Assembly (NCBI GenBank): GCA_032718475.1
Contig: JAUCBJ010003097.1
Location: 1-42,614 of the forward strand
Direction of reading: 5' to 3'
DNA: 42,614 bases
Source of the DNA: Nemertoderma westbladi
Lineage: Eukaryota; Xenacoelomorpha; Nemertodermatida; Nemertodermatidae
Positions 10,700 to 22,500 of the stretch are shown here, in pieces. A program made the position numbers and the translations under genes. The notes under the pieces were generated by a model. That model ran no database searches. It saw only the letters and a program-made list of their open reading frames with translations, and was not told the DNA's origin. Positions within the stretch are counted from its first letter, which is position 1. Every line of letters begins with the position of its first letter.

Positions 10700-11730
10700 A
10701 ATAATTATGTTTCAACTATTTTTAATTTTCGTGTCCATCCAATATAATCATAGGCCTATTTCACTAATAATAATTTAAGATTTTATCACTTTAATTCACT
10801 TTCCACTAACTTTCCATTAAATTATCTCAGCTTTAATTGGGAATGCGTCATTATAGTTCCTTTGGTCATTAGGTCCTATATATTATATTTTGTCACAATT
10901 TTACTTCTTTACAACACAGATTTCTAGCAAAAAATAAACTGTAACATCTGCTATTGACATTCGTTTATTGTTTTGGTTAGAATATCATGTCACAGTAACA
11001 TGTTCCTTTACATAATATCTCAGAACCTAAAGATGTACAGTAGGACTTGGTTTGGTTCCCGGAACGCTATATCGCTTTATCCTACTCCTCCTGTTCTAAC
11101 TAATCATTTCTGGTACGGGACATAATAATGTTCCATCCAGGAACCAATTGTAGGAGGTTTTACTACCCCATGGAACTTATCGCGACAGAATCAAACAGAC
11201 ATCCATAAGACAATTTAAGTAGTACCGGGCCTTACAATATTTAGTGATTAGGTGTGCTGATATTTATTGATATTAAAATAGTGTTTATATTTAGAGGATA
11301 AATAGTTAATTTTAGTTATAAATAGTTAATTTTAGTGATAATGACTATTATTAGTGACAAAGATTGTTTTTGTGATAAAAAAATATATTTGTTGAATTTT
11401 TGTTAGTGATAAATGAAATGTTTAGTGATTGGGAATTATTTTTTGTGATTTTGGCATTAAATTTAGTGAAAATCGCTTTATTTTTATGAAAATTTCATTA
11501 TTTTCTGTGAGTTTTTTTATTTTTCGACTCACAGTGAGTCGAAAAATAGATACCATTTTAAAACCACTAACTGCTCTACTTTCTTTTCTGTCTACCAGTA
11601 AGTACTGCAGTCAATTTGAGAAAATATTGAATTATGATCTTTTCTACAGTACACCTGGTACTGTATATATTTGTACACTGTCTGACTTTTCTAGTATCGT
11701 AGGCATAGGCCTACTGCTGCTGTATTATAA
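10700..11730. other. AT-rich non-coding stretch
   Basis: About 1 kb without a supported gene. It contains a ~60-bp motif around TTTATTGTTTTGGTTAGAATATC (near 10965) that recurs near 34795 and, inverted, near 14130. A degenerate run of TTAGTGATAA/TAGTTAATTTTAG units lies at about 11270-11430, and a perfect palindrome at 11518-11548 is listed separately. The open frame around 11429-11743 has no recognisable domain and overlaps these repeats. Confidence 0.55.
11518..11548. repeat. 31-bp perfect palindrome
   Basis: Two 15-bp arms, TATTTTTCGACTCAC and its exact reverse complement, flank a single A at 11533. The transcript of either strand could form a tight hairpin. No miRNA-length precursor or T-run terminator context is evident. 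Confidence 0.85.
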
Positions 11731-11855
11731 TGTAAATGAATAATAATCAATCAGCAGTTAAAATTAACTGCTCCAAATAAACAATCCATTAGAATCAATG
11801 TTACTATTAACTATTTTCTTTGGTGTTAAATGAATTATTAAGATATCATATTCAA
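11731..11855. repeat. Dispersed direct repeat, short copy 2
   Basis: About 125 bp matching the first part of the copies at 10003 and 12001, including AGCAGTTAAAATTAACTGCT and TTAAATGAATTATTAAGATA, then diverging. Three copies in 2.3 kb, all in the same orientation, suggest local segmental duplication of one element rather than three independent insertions. Confidence 0.7.
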
Positions 11856-12000
11856 AGATAATATATAACCCAGCACAATCCTGGATTCTATAAACCAGGA
11901 TGGTGGAAAAACAGTTCAAATATAAATCACGATTGGCTACGGAGTTAGTTTTCCAAGCGGCGTCAAGAAGATATGTACTAGGTACTGCACTGCTGCAGGA

Positions 12001-12730
12001 AGACTTTTGTAGTGTATAAATAAATATAATCATTCAGCAGTTAAAATTAACTGCTCCAAACACCTTACTTATTTGTAGTACTTAATCGAAAACTTGTTTG
12101 GTCTTAAATGAATTATTAAGATATCATATTATGAGTATCGAAAAATTAAATTAATCTTAAATAAATATTACTCATATTAATGCAAGAATCAGCACGACTT
12201 TACATATTTTAACAAATATTAGTCTATTCATATGTAACATAAAGATAAAACATATAACAAAAGTGGTTACAATCCTGTAAAATATGAAATATAATACAGT
12301 AACAACACCAAGTGGGGACTTCGCGCAGCACGTGATATAAAATTATGTTAAGTGACAACTCGAAAGAATTATAAAGCAAATTCTAAGCGCATGTTTCCTA
12401 ACCAATTTACCGCCTAGAGGCAGACTGGGGGGTGTGGGGGGGGGGGGGGGGGGGGGTAACAACTGCAGTCGATTTAAGAAGTGTTGTAGCACATATCTGA
12501 CTAAGTTTCAGATTGAACCTATCTTAGATAACGGAATGTGTCAAGGATTTCACTTTCAAACATTTCGCCCTGCAGCGGCAGACTAGAGAACTTCATACAG
12601 ATTAGCCCCATTAGCATGACACAGCTAATGGTCTAGAACTACAGTAATCTGCCACGGGAATTTAATGTTTAGACATGTATCCACCTAGCGGAAGACTGTA
12701 GAACAGAAGGTGCCTAAAAGTATCTAAAAA
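12001..12730. repeat. Dispersed direct repeat, copy 3, with Helitron-like tail
   Basis: 12001-12472 is the long partner of 10003-10460. It differs mainly by point changes and by an expanded poly-G run at 12436-12456, where copy 1 has only GGG. The tail to about 12730 contains three blocks of the type 'C-GCGG-AGACT-GAGAACTT' and 'CTAAGTTTCAGATTGAACC', related in reverse orientation to the ~145-bp units of the Helitron at 36074-38263. Confidence 0.65.
12427..12456 (+). repeat. Poly-G tract (21 consecutive G)
   Basis: A GGGGGG-TGT-G(21) run that expands a three-G site in the related repeat copy at 10003-10690. It is a candidate G-quadruplex and a likely length-variable or misassembled site. Confidence 0.9.
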
Positions 12731-13139
12731 ATCTCACTTTTTGGTTTTATTTATGTCTAGTAACTTTCAACTCGACATCTTTAAATTCGGCAACGTTATT
12801 AGCATGTCATAATCACAACGACAACAAACGATGATGGCAACAACCTGCTTGCCACAATAACCCACCCCCTAACTTCCTAATTCATATCCTCAGCAATCAG
12901 TCCCAGACCAAGCTATTCCAGTACACAGGCCTATTACAGTAGCTAACCCGCTATTACTATATATATGTGACAGGTACGGTACCCGGTAGGCTTCCCTACA
13001 TAGTTTGTTATACACTACAGCAGTACACAACAAATGATAGGCCTACCTGATAAGAAATGAATATTTAATTTCACGACAATTTTATACAATAATTTAGGGA
13101 ATTTTCTTATAGAAAAGAAATGCGTGGCTAATTTTATCT

Positions 13140-13285
13140 AAAAGTTGGTACCCAGTGTTATTTTTTTATGCTCTTTCTACTGTATTTTCGACTGTGTTCG
13201 ATTGTGTTCGGCAGTTTTTGGAGTGTGTTCGGGTGTGTTCTGGTGTGTTCGCTTATGTTCTGTAAAAAGAATTCTCCTTGTTTAC
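13140..13285 (+). repeat. Decayed single arm of the foldback element
   Basis: It contains GTGTTATTTTTTTATG and a run of TGTGTTCG/TGTGTTCTGG units ending in TTCTGTAAAAAGAATTCTCC, in the same order as the right arm of the foldback element at 9731-9985, but diverged. It shows the element is a repeated family. It lies just downstream of P2X exon D. Confidence 0.6.
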
Positions 13286-13392
13286 CACACAGTGCATAAA
13301 TCACCTAATTAATTACAGTTGTAACCCAAAGTCAGAAATTATATCAAAATTCATTGTAAATCAAAAGATATAGGACTTCGTCCAACACTAAC

Positions 13393-13551
13393 CGTAAACC
13401 AAGGGCAGTATCTCGCAATCTGATGTGACTTTTCATAAGTGCAGTTGGATATATAATCAGTTTTATGTTGATCAGCTATGTTTCTCTTGGTAAAGTTAAA
13501 TTGTGGAAACGTTACCGTACTCTTAATCCGAATAGCGAAATCATTTACTTC
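13393..13551 (-). CDS. P2X exon D (IKxxxxFPxFNFxKRNI ... YCPxF block)
   Basis: The acceptor is TATCACAG before GAAGTAAATG and the donor is ACG|GTTAGT. The 159 nt are in phase 0 at both ends and encode EVNDFAIRIKSTV, FPQFNFTKRNI, then SNCTYEKS and RYCPWFT. The two cysteines match the conserved pair that forms a disulfide in P2X ectodomains. The position of the family's NFT threonine, which contacts the adenine ring of ATP, is alanine here (DFA). Identification rests on motif order; it is strong. Confidence 0.9.
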
Positions 13552-16500
13552 CTGTGATAGTAAATATAAACATAAATATACAATGCACCTAACCAAACCC
13601 GAAAGTAGTAAATTAAAAGATAACAGATTATTACAGTATAAGGAATTGTTCATAAAACAGCACTTTTACCATTACAGCACGGAGTGATGTTGTTTCCCGA
13701 TCGACAGCGAGGGAAATAAAGAAAATGAAGGCAGTAATAATTATTCATTACAATAATAAAAAATATAAGTTTTTTTTCACTATTCTCGAGGCGATTTAGT
13801 TACCGCGAGCGCAACCGGGGTGAATAAAGGGTCGAGAGAATATTCAAAAAAAGGTCTACGTTTTTCTTCATGTAATAGGTACCGGTATACGCATTTTTAT
13901 TCTTTAATTGGTACTTTTTGAAGCTTAATACTTTAATAAAAGATATAGCGATATAGGGTTAAACATAGAGCGATACTGGGTTACAAATTTATTACTACAT
14001 TATTACAGTATTAATTACTTCGTACATTATTTAATACAGCACGCACCAATTATACTTTGTCACGCAAATAAAATCCGTTTAAATGATTAATTATAAATTT
14101 AGGGAAATGTTCAAGTTACGATATTCTAACCAAAACAACCGAAAGACAATAGAACGAACGGGTTTCATTTTTGCGAGTAATCAATCAGATCTTAGTTATT
14201 AAGTCGATCCAATCCCCCATCTGGAAACAATTATTAAATCATCCTGTCTTTCTGATAAAGTACAGATGCTACAGTTCTACAGTATGTTACCATACCTTCA
14301 GTAAAGGTGCGTCATCTATATCTATATGAGTTTCCTTGGCAGGGCACCACGCATCCACCTCACACGTACCCGTTTCTGTGACACATTTACCCGTCATGTA
14401 CCCGCTTCCCTTCCTTGTTTTTCTACCCTTCTCGCATTCGCTGTTGTCTTGACAACGAGCTGTATTGATATTGACACTCTCGGGACACTTTCCTGAATTA
14501 AATATTTATAAATAATGTTAATTCAGAAAATAACTATTGACTATCATCAGACTGTTGTGTTTGTAGGCCTATAGTATACAGTAGTACAGTATGTGTTTAG
14601 AGTGAGAACACCATTGTACTGTATAGTATCGAAAAGTTATCGGCAGATGAGACAGTTTGGTACGGGCCAGCACAAATATTCTGGGGAATTGAACATGGAC
14701 ACCTTGCAATAAATATCTCTCTCGCAAAGTTTGGCCATACTCACAATATCTCAAGGCTTTGTTTAATTTCATTAAATAAAAATTAGTTGAAAATTTTAAG
14801 AATTATCAACCATAGCGCTCAGAAAACTATTTTAAAATTCAAATAGATAGATAGATAGATATATTTATTTATACATTATGTAAAAACAATAACAAATACA
14901 CCAAACAATGTACCGGTATAAAGGTATTGTCCAACATAACAATAATAGGATTACCCCTAAAGCTTTGCAGCTTATGTCCAAGGGGGTCCTTTAAGTTACT
15001 TGGTGGACATATGAAATGAAATGAAATTTAATTGAGTTTTCAAGTACTCACCCAATGTTTGGCCTTCTGTAACCACCATTGTTGTAATAATGAACACCGA
15101 TTTCGAATTTGGCGATTGGAGCACCAGATCGGCTGCGTCCCAAACTCTATTGTATTTTGGGTCCTTAGCATTGGTTGGTCTCGCTAAACCAACCACACTA
15201 CATCCAACGCTGCCCATTGCTGTCTCATACGATTGGTATCCTTTATTGCCGACTGGATAAGTAAGAAATAACTCATTTTAAAACAACTGTATTATGGTTT
15301 ATAAACTAAACTGTGACTCACTAGCTGATGAGTACTGTAGGTATTGTTCTTAACATTACCTATTGGGTTTTATTCTATTGAGTCCGAAAGTTTGGATTGC
15401 CATTGTTGTTCGAGGGCTCTACAGTATTTTTCACAGGATTATTAGCAGTACAAATGATTATTATTCTATATTACTATAGTTTAATGATGGAATTGTCTCA
15501 GCTCCAGTGACAACACTGTAGGCCTGCAGTATTTTCAACATACATCCTGCACCTGCTTATGTATTAAGTCAAGTCCATGGGACAGAATAAGTTAGGAGGG
15601 GGTTGCTGGGGGGGCAGGGCGGCAGGGGAGGGGGGTTGAGGGGGGTGTGGCTGGGGGGGGGATTGTTGGGGTTCCGAGACGAATATACAAATGGATCATT
15701 CGGACCTTCATTGTCCAATTCGGACCTTCTTTGTCCCATTTGGACCTTCTTTGTCCCATTCGGACCTTCTTTGTCCCATTCGGACCTTCTTTGTCCCATT
15801 CGAACCTTTGTCCCATTTGGACCTTCTTTGTCCCATTCGGACATTCTTAGTCCCATTCGGACCTTCTTTGTCCCATTCGGACCTTCTTTGTCCCATTCGG
15901 ACATTCTTAGTCCCATTCGGACCTTCTTTGTCCCATTCGGACCTTCTTTGTCCCATTCGGACATTCTTAGTCCCATTCGGACCTCTTTGTCCCATTCGGA
16001 CCTTCTTTGTCCCATTCGGACATTCTTAGTCCCATTCGGACCTTCTTTGTCCCATTCGGACCTTCTTTGTCCCATTCGGACATTCTTAGTCCCATTCGGA
16101 CCTTCTTTGTCCCATTCGGACCTTCTTTGTCCCATTCGGACATTCTTAGTCCCATTCGGACCTTCTTTGTCCCATTCGGACCTTCTTTGTCCCATTCGGA
16201 CCTTCTTTGTCCCATTCGGACCTTCTTTGTCCCATTCGGACCTTCTTAGTCCCATTCGGACCTTCTTTGTCCCATTCGGACCTTCTTTGTCCCATTCGGA
16301 CATTCTTTGTCCCATTCGGACCTTCTTTGTCCCATTCGGACATTCTTTGTTCCATTCGGACATTCTTAGTCCCATTCGGACCTTCTTTGTCCCATTCGGA
16401 CCTTCTTTGTCCCATTCGGACATTCTTTGTCCCATTCGGACCTTCTTTGTCCCATTCGGACATTCTTTGTCCCATTCGGACCTCCTTTGTCCCATTCGGA

Positions 16501-19500
16501 CATTCTTTGTCCCATTCGGACCTTCTTTGTCCCATTCGGATCCCATTCGGACATTCTTTGTCCCATTCGGACCTTCTTTGTCCCATTCGGACCTTCTTTG
16601 TCCCATTCGGACATTCTTAGTCCCATTCGGACCTTCTTTGTCCCATTCGGACATTCTTTGTCCCATTCGGACCTTCTTTGTCCCATTCGGACCTTCTTTG
16701 TCCCATTCGGACCTTCTTTGTTCCATTCGGACCTTCTTTGTCCCATTCGGACTCTTTGTCCCATTCGGACTTCTTTGTTCCATTCGGACCTTCTTTGTTC
16801 CATTCGAATCTTCTTTGTCCCATTCGGACCTTCTTTGTCCCATTCGGACCTTCTTTGTCCCATTCGGACATTCTTTGTCCCATTCGGACCTTCTTTGTCC
16901 CATTCGGACCTTCTTTGTCCCATTCGGACCTTCTTTGTCCCATTCGGACATTCTTTGTCCATTCGACCTTGTCCCATTCGGACCTTCTTTGTCCCATTCG
17001 GACCTTCTTTGTCCCATTCGGACCTTCTTTGTTCCATTCGCATTCTTTGTCCCATTCGGACCTTCTTTGTCCCATTCGGACCTTCTTTGTCCCATTCGGA
17101 CATTCTTTGTTCCATTCGAATCTTCTTTGTCCCATTCGGACCTTCTTTGTCCCATTCGGACCTTCTTTGTTCCATTCGGACCTTCTTTGTTCCATTCGAA
17201 TCTTCTTTGTTCCATTCGAATCTTCTTTGTCCCATTCGAACTTCTTTGTCCCATTCGGACCTTCTTTGTCCCATTCGGACCTTCTTTGTCCCATTCGGAC
17301 CTTCTTTGTCCCATTCGGACCTTCTTTGTCCCATTCGGACCTTCTTTGTCCCATTCGGACCTTCTTTGTCCCATTCGGACCTTCTTTGTCCCATTCGGAC
17401 CTTCTTTGTCCCATTCGGACCTTCTTTGTCCCATTCGGACCTTCTTTGTCCCATTCGGACCTTCTTTGTCCCATTCGGACCTTCTTTGTCCCATTCGGAC
17501 CTTCTTTGTCCCATTCGGACCTTCTTTGTCCCATTCGGACATTCTTTGTTCCATTCGGACCTTCTTAGTCCCATTCGGACCTTCTTTGTCCCATTCGGAC
17601 ATTCTTTGTTCCATTCGGACCTTCTTTGTCCCATTCGGACCTTCTTTGTCCCATTCGGACCTTCTTTGTTCCATTCGGACCTTCTTTGTTCCATTCGAAT
17701 CTTCTTTGTCCCATTCGGACCTTCTTTGTCCCATTCGGACCTTCTTTGTCCCATTCGGACCTTCTTTGTCCCATTCGGACCTTCTTTGTCCCATTCGGAC
17801 CTTCTTTGTCCCATTCGGACCTTCTTTGTCCCATTCGGACCTTCTTTGTCCCATTCGGACCTTCTTTGTCCCATTCGGACCTTCTTTGTCCCATTCGGAC
17901 CTTCTTTGTCCCATTCGGACCTTCTTAGTCCCATTCGGACCTCCTTTGTCCCATTCGGACATTCTTTGTTCCATTCGGACCTTCTTTGTTCCATTCGAAT
18001 CTTCTTTGTCCAATTCGGACCTTCTTTGTCCCATTCGGACCTTCTTTGTCCCATTCGGACCTTCTTTGTCCCATTCGGACCTTCTTTGTCCCATTCGGAC
18101 CTTCTTTGTCCCATTCGGACCTTCTTTGTCCCATTCGGACCTTCTTTGTCCCATTCGGACATTCTTTGTTCCATTCGGACATTCTTTGTCCCATTCGGAC
18201 CTTCTTTGTCCCATTCGGACCTTCTTTGTCCCATTCGGACCTTCTTTGTCCCATTCGGACCTTCTTTGTCCCATTCGGACCTTCTTTGTCCCATTCGGAC
18301 CTTCTTTGTCCCATTCGGACCTTCTTTGTCCCATTCGGACCTTCTTTGTCCCATTCGGACCTTCTTTGTCCCATTCGGACCTTCTTTGTCCCATTCGGAC
18401 ATTCTTTGTTCCATTCGGACCTTCTTTGTTCCATTCGAATCTTCTTTGTCCCATTCGGACCTTCTTTGTCCCATTCGGACCTTCTTTGTCCCATTCGGAC
18501 CTTCTTTGTTCCATTCGAATCTTCTTTGTCCCATTCGGACCTTCTTTGTCCCATTCGGACCTTCTTTGTCCCATTCGGACCTTCTTTGTCCCATTCGGAC
18601 CTTCTTTGTCCCATTCGGACCTTCTTTGTCCCATTCGGACCTTCTTTGTCCCATTCGGACCTTCTTTGTCCCATTCGGACCTTCTTTGTTCCATTCGGAC
18701 CTTCTTTGTTCCATTCGAATCTTCTTTGTCCCATTCGGACCTTCTTTGTCCCATTCGGACCTTCTTTGTCCCATTCGGACCTTCTTTGTCCCATTCGGAC
18801 CTTCTTTGTCCCATTCGGACCTTCTTTGTCCCATTTGGACCTTCTTTGTCCCATTCGGACCTTCTTTGTTCCATTCGAATCTTCTTTGTCCCATTCGAAC
18901 CTTTGTCCCATTCGGACCTTCTTTGTCCCATTCGGACATTCTTTGTTCCATTCGAATCTTCTTTGTCCCATTCGAACCTTTGTCCCATTCGGACCTTCTT
19001 TGTCCCATTCGGACCTTCTTTGTCCCATTCGGACCTTCTTTGTCCCATTCGGACCTTCTTTGTCCCATTCGGACCTTCTTTGTCCCATTCGGACCTTCTT
19101 TGTTCCATTCGGACCTTCTTTGTTCCATTCGGACCTTCTTTGTTCCATTCGAATCTTCTTTGTCCCATTCGGACCTTCTTTGTCCCATTCGGACCTCCTT
19201 TGTCCCATTCGGACATTCTTTGTTCCATTCGAATCTTCTTTGTCCCATTCGGACCTTCTTTGTTCCATTCGAATCTTCTTTGTCCCATTCGGACCTTCTT
19301 AGTCCCATTCGGACATTCTTTGTCCCATTCGGACCTTCTTTGTTCCATTCGGACCTTCTTTGTTCCATTCGAATCTTCTTTGTCCCATTCGGACCTTCTT
19401 TGTCCCATTCGGACCTTCTTTGTCCCATTCGGCCTCTTCCATTCGACTTCTTTGTCCCATTCGGACCTTCTTTGTTCCATTCGGACCTTCTTTGTTCCAT

Positions 19501-22500
19501 TCGAATCTTCTTTGTCCCATTCGGACCTTCTTTGTCCCATTCGGACCTTCTTTGTCCCATTCGGACCTTCTTTGTTCCATTCGAACTTCTTTGTCCATTC
19601 GGACCTTCTTTGTTCCATTCGAATCTTCTTTGTCCCATTCGGACCTTCTTTGTCCCATTCGGACCTTCTTTGTCCCATTCGGACCTTCTTTGTTCCATTC
19701 GGACCTTCTTTGTCCCATTCGGATCTTCTTTGTCCCATTCGGACCTTCTTTGTTCCATTCGAATCTTCTTTGTCCCATTCGGACCTTCTTTGTCCCATTC
19801 GGACCTTCTTTGTTCCATTCGGACCTTCTTTGTTCCATTCGGACCTTCTTTGTTCCATTCGAATCTTCTTTGTCCCATTCGGACCTTCTTTGTCCCATTC
19901 GGACCTTCTTTGTCCCATTCGGACATTCTTTGTTCCATTCGGACCTTCTTTGTCCCATTCGGACCTTCTTTGTTCCATTCGAATCTTCTTTGTCCCATTC
20001 GGACCTTCTTTGTCCCATTCGGACCTTCTTTGTCCCATTCGGACCTTCTTTGTCCCATTCGGACCTTCTTTGTTCCATTCGAATCTTCTTTGTCCCATTC
20101 GGACCTTCTTTGTCCCATTCGGACCTTCTTTGTCCCATTCGGACCTTCTTTGTTCCATTCGAACCTTCTTTGTCCCATTCGGACCTTCTTTGTCCCATTC
20201 GGACCTTCTTTGTCCCATTCGGACCTTCTTTGTCCCATTCGGACCTTCTTTGTCCCATTCGGACCTTCTTTGTCCCATTCGGACCTTCTTTGTCCCATTC
20301 GGACCTTCTTTGTCCCATTCGGACCTTCTTTGTCCCATTCGGACCTTCTTTGTTCCATTCGAATCTTCTTTGTCCCATTCGGACCTTCTTTGTCCCATTC
20401 GGACCTTCTTTGTCCCATTCGGACCTTCTTTGTCCCATTCGGACCTTCTTTGTCCCATTCGGACCTTCTTTGTCCCATTCGGACCTTCTTTGTCCCATTC
20501 GGACCTTCTTTGTTCCATTCGACTTCTTTGTCCCATTCGACCTTTGTCCCATTCGGACCTTCTTTGTCCCATTCGGACCTCCTTTGTCCCATTCGGACAT
20601 TCTTTGTTCCATTCGAATCTTCTTTGTCCCATTCGGACCTCTTTGTCCCATTCGGACCTTCTTTGTCCCATTCGGACCTTCTTTGTCCCATTCGGACCTT
20701 CTTTGTCCCATTCGGACCTTCTTTGTCCCATTCGGACCTTCTTTGTCCCATTCGGACCTTCTTTGTTCCATTCGGACCTTCTTTGTCCCATTCGGACCTT
20801 CTTTGTTCCATTCGGACCTTCTTTGTCCCATTCGGACCTTCTTTGTCCCATTCGGACCTTCTTTGTCCCATTCGGACCTTCTTTGTTCCATTCGAATCTT
20901 CTTTGTCCCATTCGGACCTTCTTTGTCCCATTCGGACTCTTCTTTGTCCCATTCGGACCTTCTTAGTCCCATTCGGACCTTCTTTGTCCCATTCGGACCT
21001 TCTTTGTTCCATTCGGACCTTCTTTGTTCCATTCGAATCTTCTTTGTCCCATTCGGACCTTCTTTGTCCCATTCGGACCTTCTTTGTTCCATTCGAATCT
21101 TCTTTGTCCCATTCGGACCTTCTTTGTCCCATTCGGACCTTCTTTGTCCCATTCGGACCTTCTTTGTTCCATTCGAATCTTCTTTGTCCCATTCGACCTC
21201 TTTGTCCCATTCGGACCTTCTTTGTCCCATTCGGACCTTCTTTGTCCCATTCGGACCTTCTTTGTCCCATTCGGACCTTCTTTGTCCCATTCGGACCTTC
21301 TTTGTCCCATTCGGACCTTCTTTGTTCCATTCGGACCTTCTTTGTTCCATTCGGACCTTCTTTGTTCCATTCGAATCTTCTTTGTCCCATTCGGACCTTC
21401 TTTGTCCCATTCGGACCTTCTTTGTCCCATTCGGACCTTCTTTGTTCCATTCGAACCTTCTTTGTCCCATTCGGACCTTCTTTGTTCCATTCGAATCTTC
21501 TTTGTCCCATTCGGACCTTCTTAGTCCCATTCGGACCTTCTTTGTCCCATTCGGACCTTCTTTGTTCCATTCGGACCTTCTTTGTTCCATTCGAATCTTC
21601 TTTGTCCCATTCGGACCTTCTTTGTCCCATTCGGACCTTCTTTGTCCCATTCGGACATTCTTTGTTCCATTCGAATCTTCTTTGTCCCATTCGGACCTTC
21701 TTTGTCCCATTCGGACCTTCTTTGTCCCATTCGGACCTTCTTTGTCCCATTCGGACCTTCTTTGTCCCATTCGGACCTTCTTTGTCCCATTCGGACCTTC
21801 TTTGTTCCATTCGGACCTTCTTTGTCCCATTCGGACCTTCTTTGTCCCATTCGGACCTTCTTTGTCCCATTCGGACCTTCTTTGTTCCATTCGGACCTTC
21901 TTTGTCCCATTCGGACCTTCTTTGTTCCATTCGAATCTTCTTTGTCCCATTCGGACCTTCTTTGTTCCATTCGGACCTTCTTTGTTCCATTCGAATCTTC
22001 TTTGTCCCATTCGGACCTTCTTTGTCCCATTCGGACCTTCTTTGTCCCATTCGGACCTTCTTTGTCCCATTCGGACCTTCTTTGTCCCATTCGGACCTTC
22101 TTTGTCCCATTCGGACCTTCTTTGTCCCATTCGGACCTTCTTTGTCCCATTCGGACCTTCTTTGTCCCATTCGGACCTTCTTTGTCCCATTCGGACCTTC
22201 TTTGTCCCATTCGGACCTTCTTTGTTCCATTCGGACCTTCTTTGTTCCATTCGAATCTTCTTTGTCCCATTCGGACCTTCTTTGTCCCATTCGGACCTTC
22301 TTTGTCCCATTCGGACCTTCTTTGTCCCATTCGGACCTTCTTTGTCCCATTCGGACCTTCTTTGTCCCATTCGGACCTTCTTTGTCCCATTCGGACCTTC
22401 TTTGTCCCATTCGGACCTTCTTTGTTCCATTCGAATCTTCTTTGTCCCATTCGGACCTTCTTTGTCCCATTCGGACCTTCTTTGTCCCATTCGGACCTTC

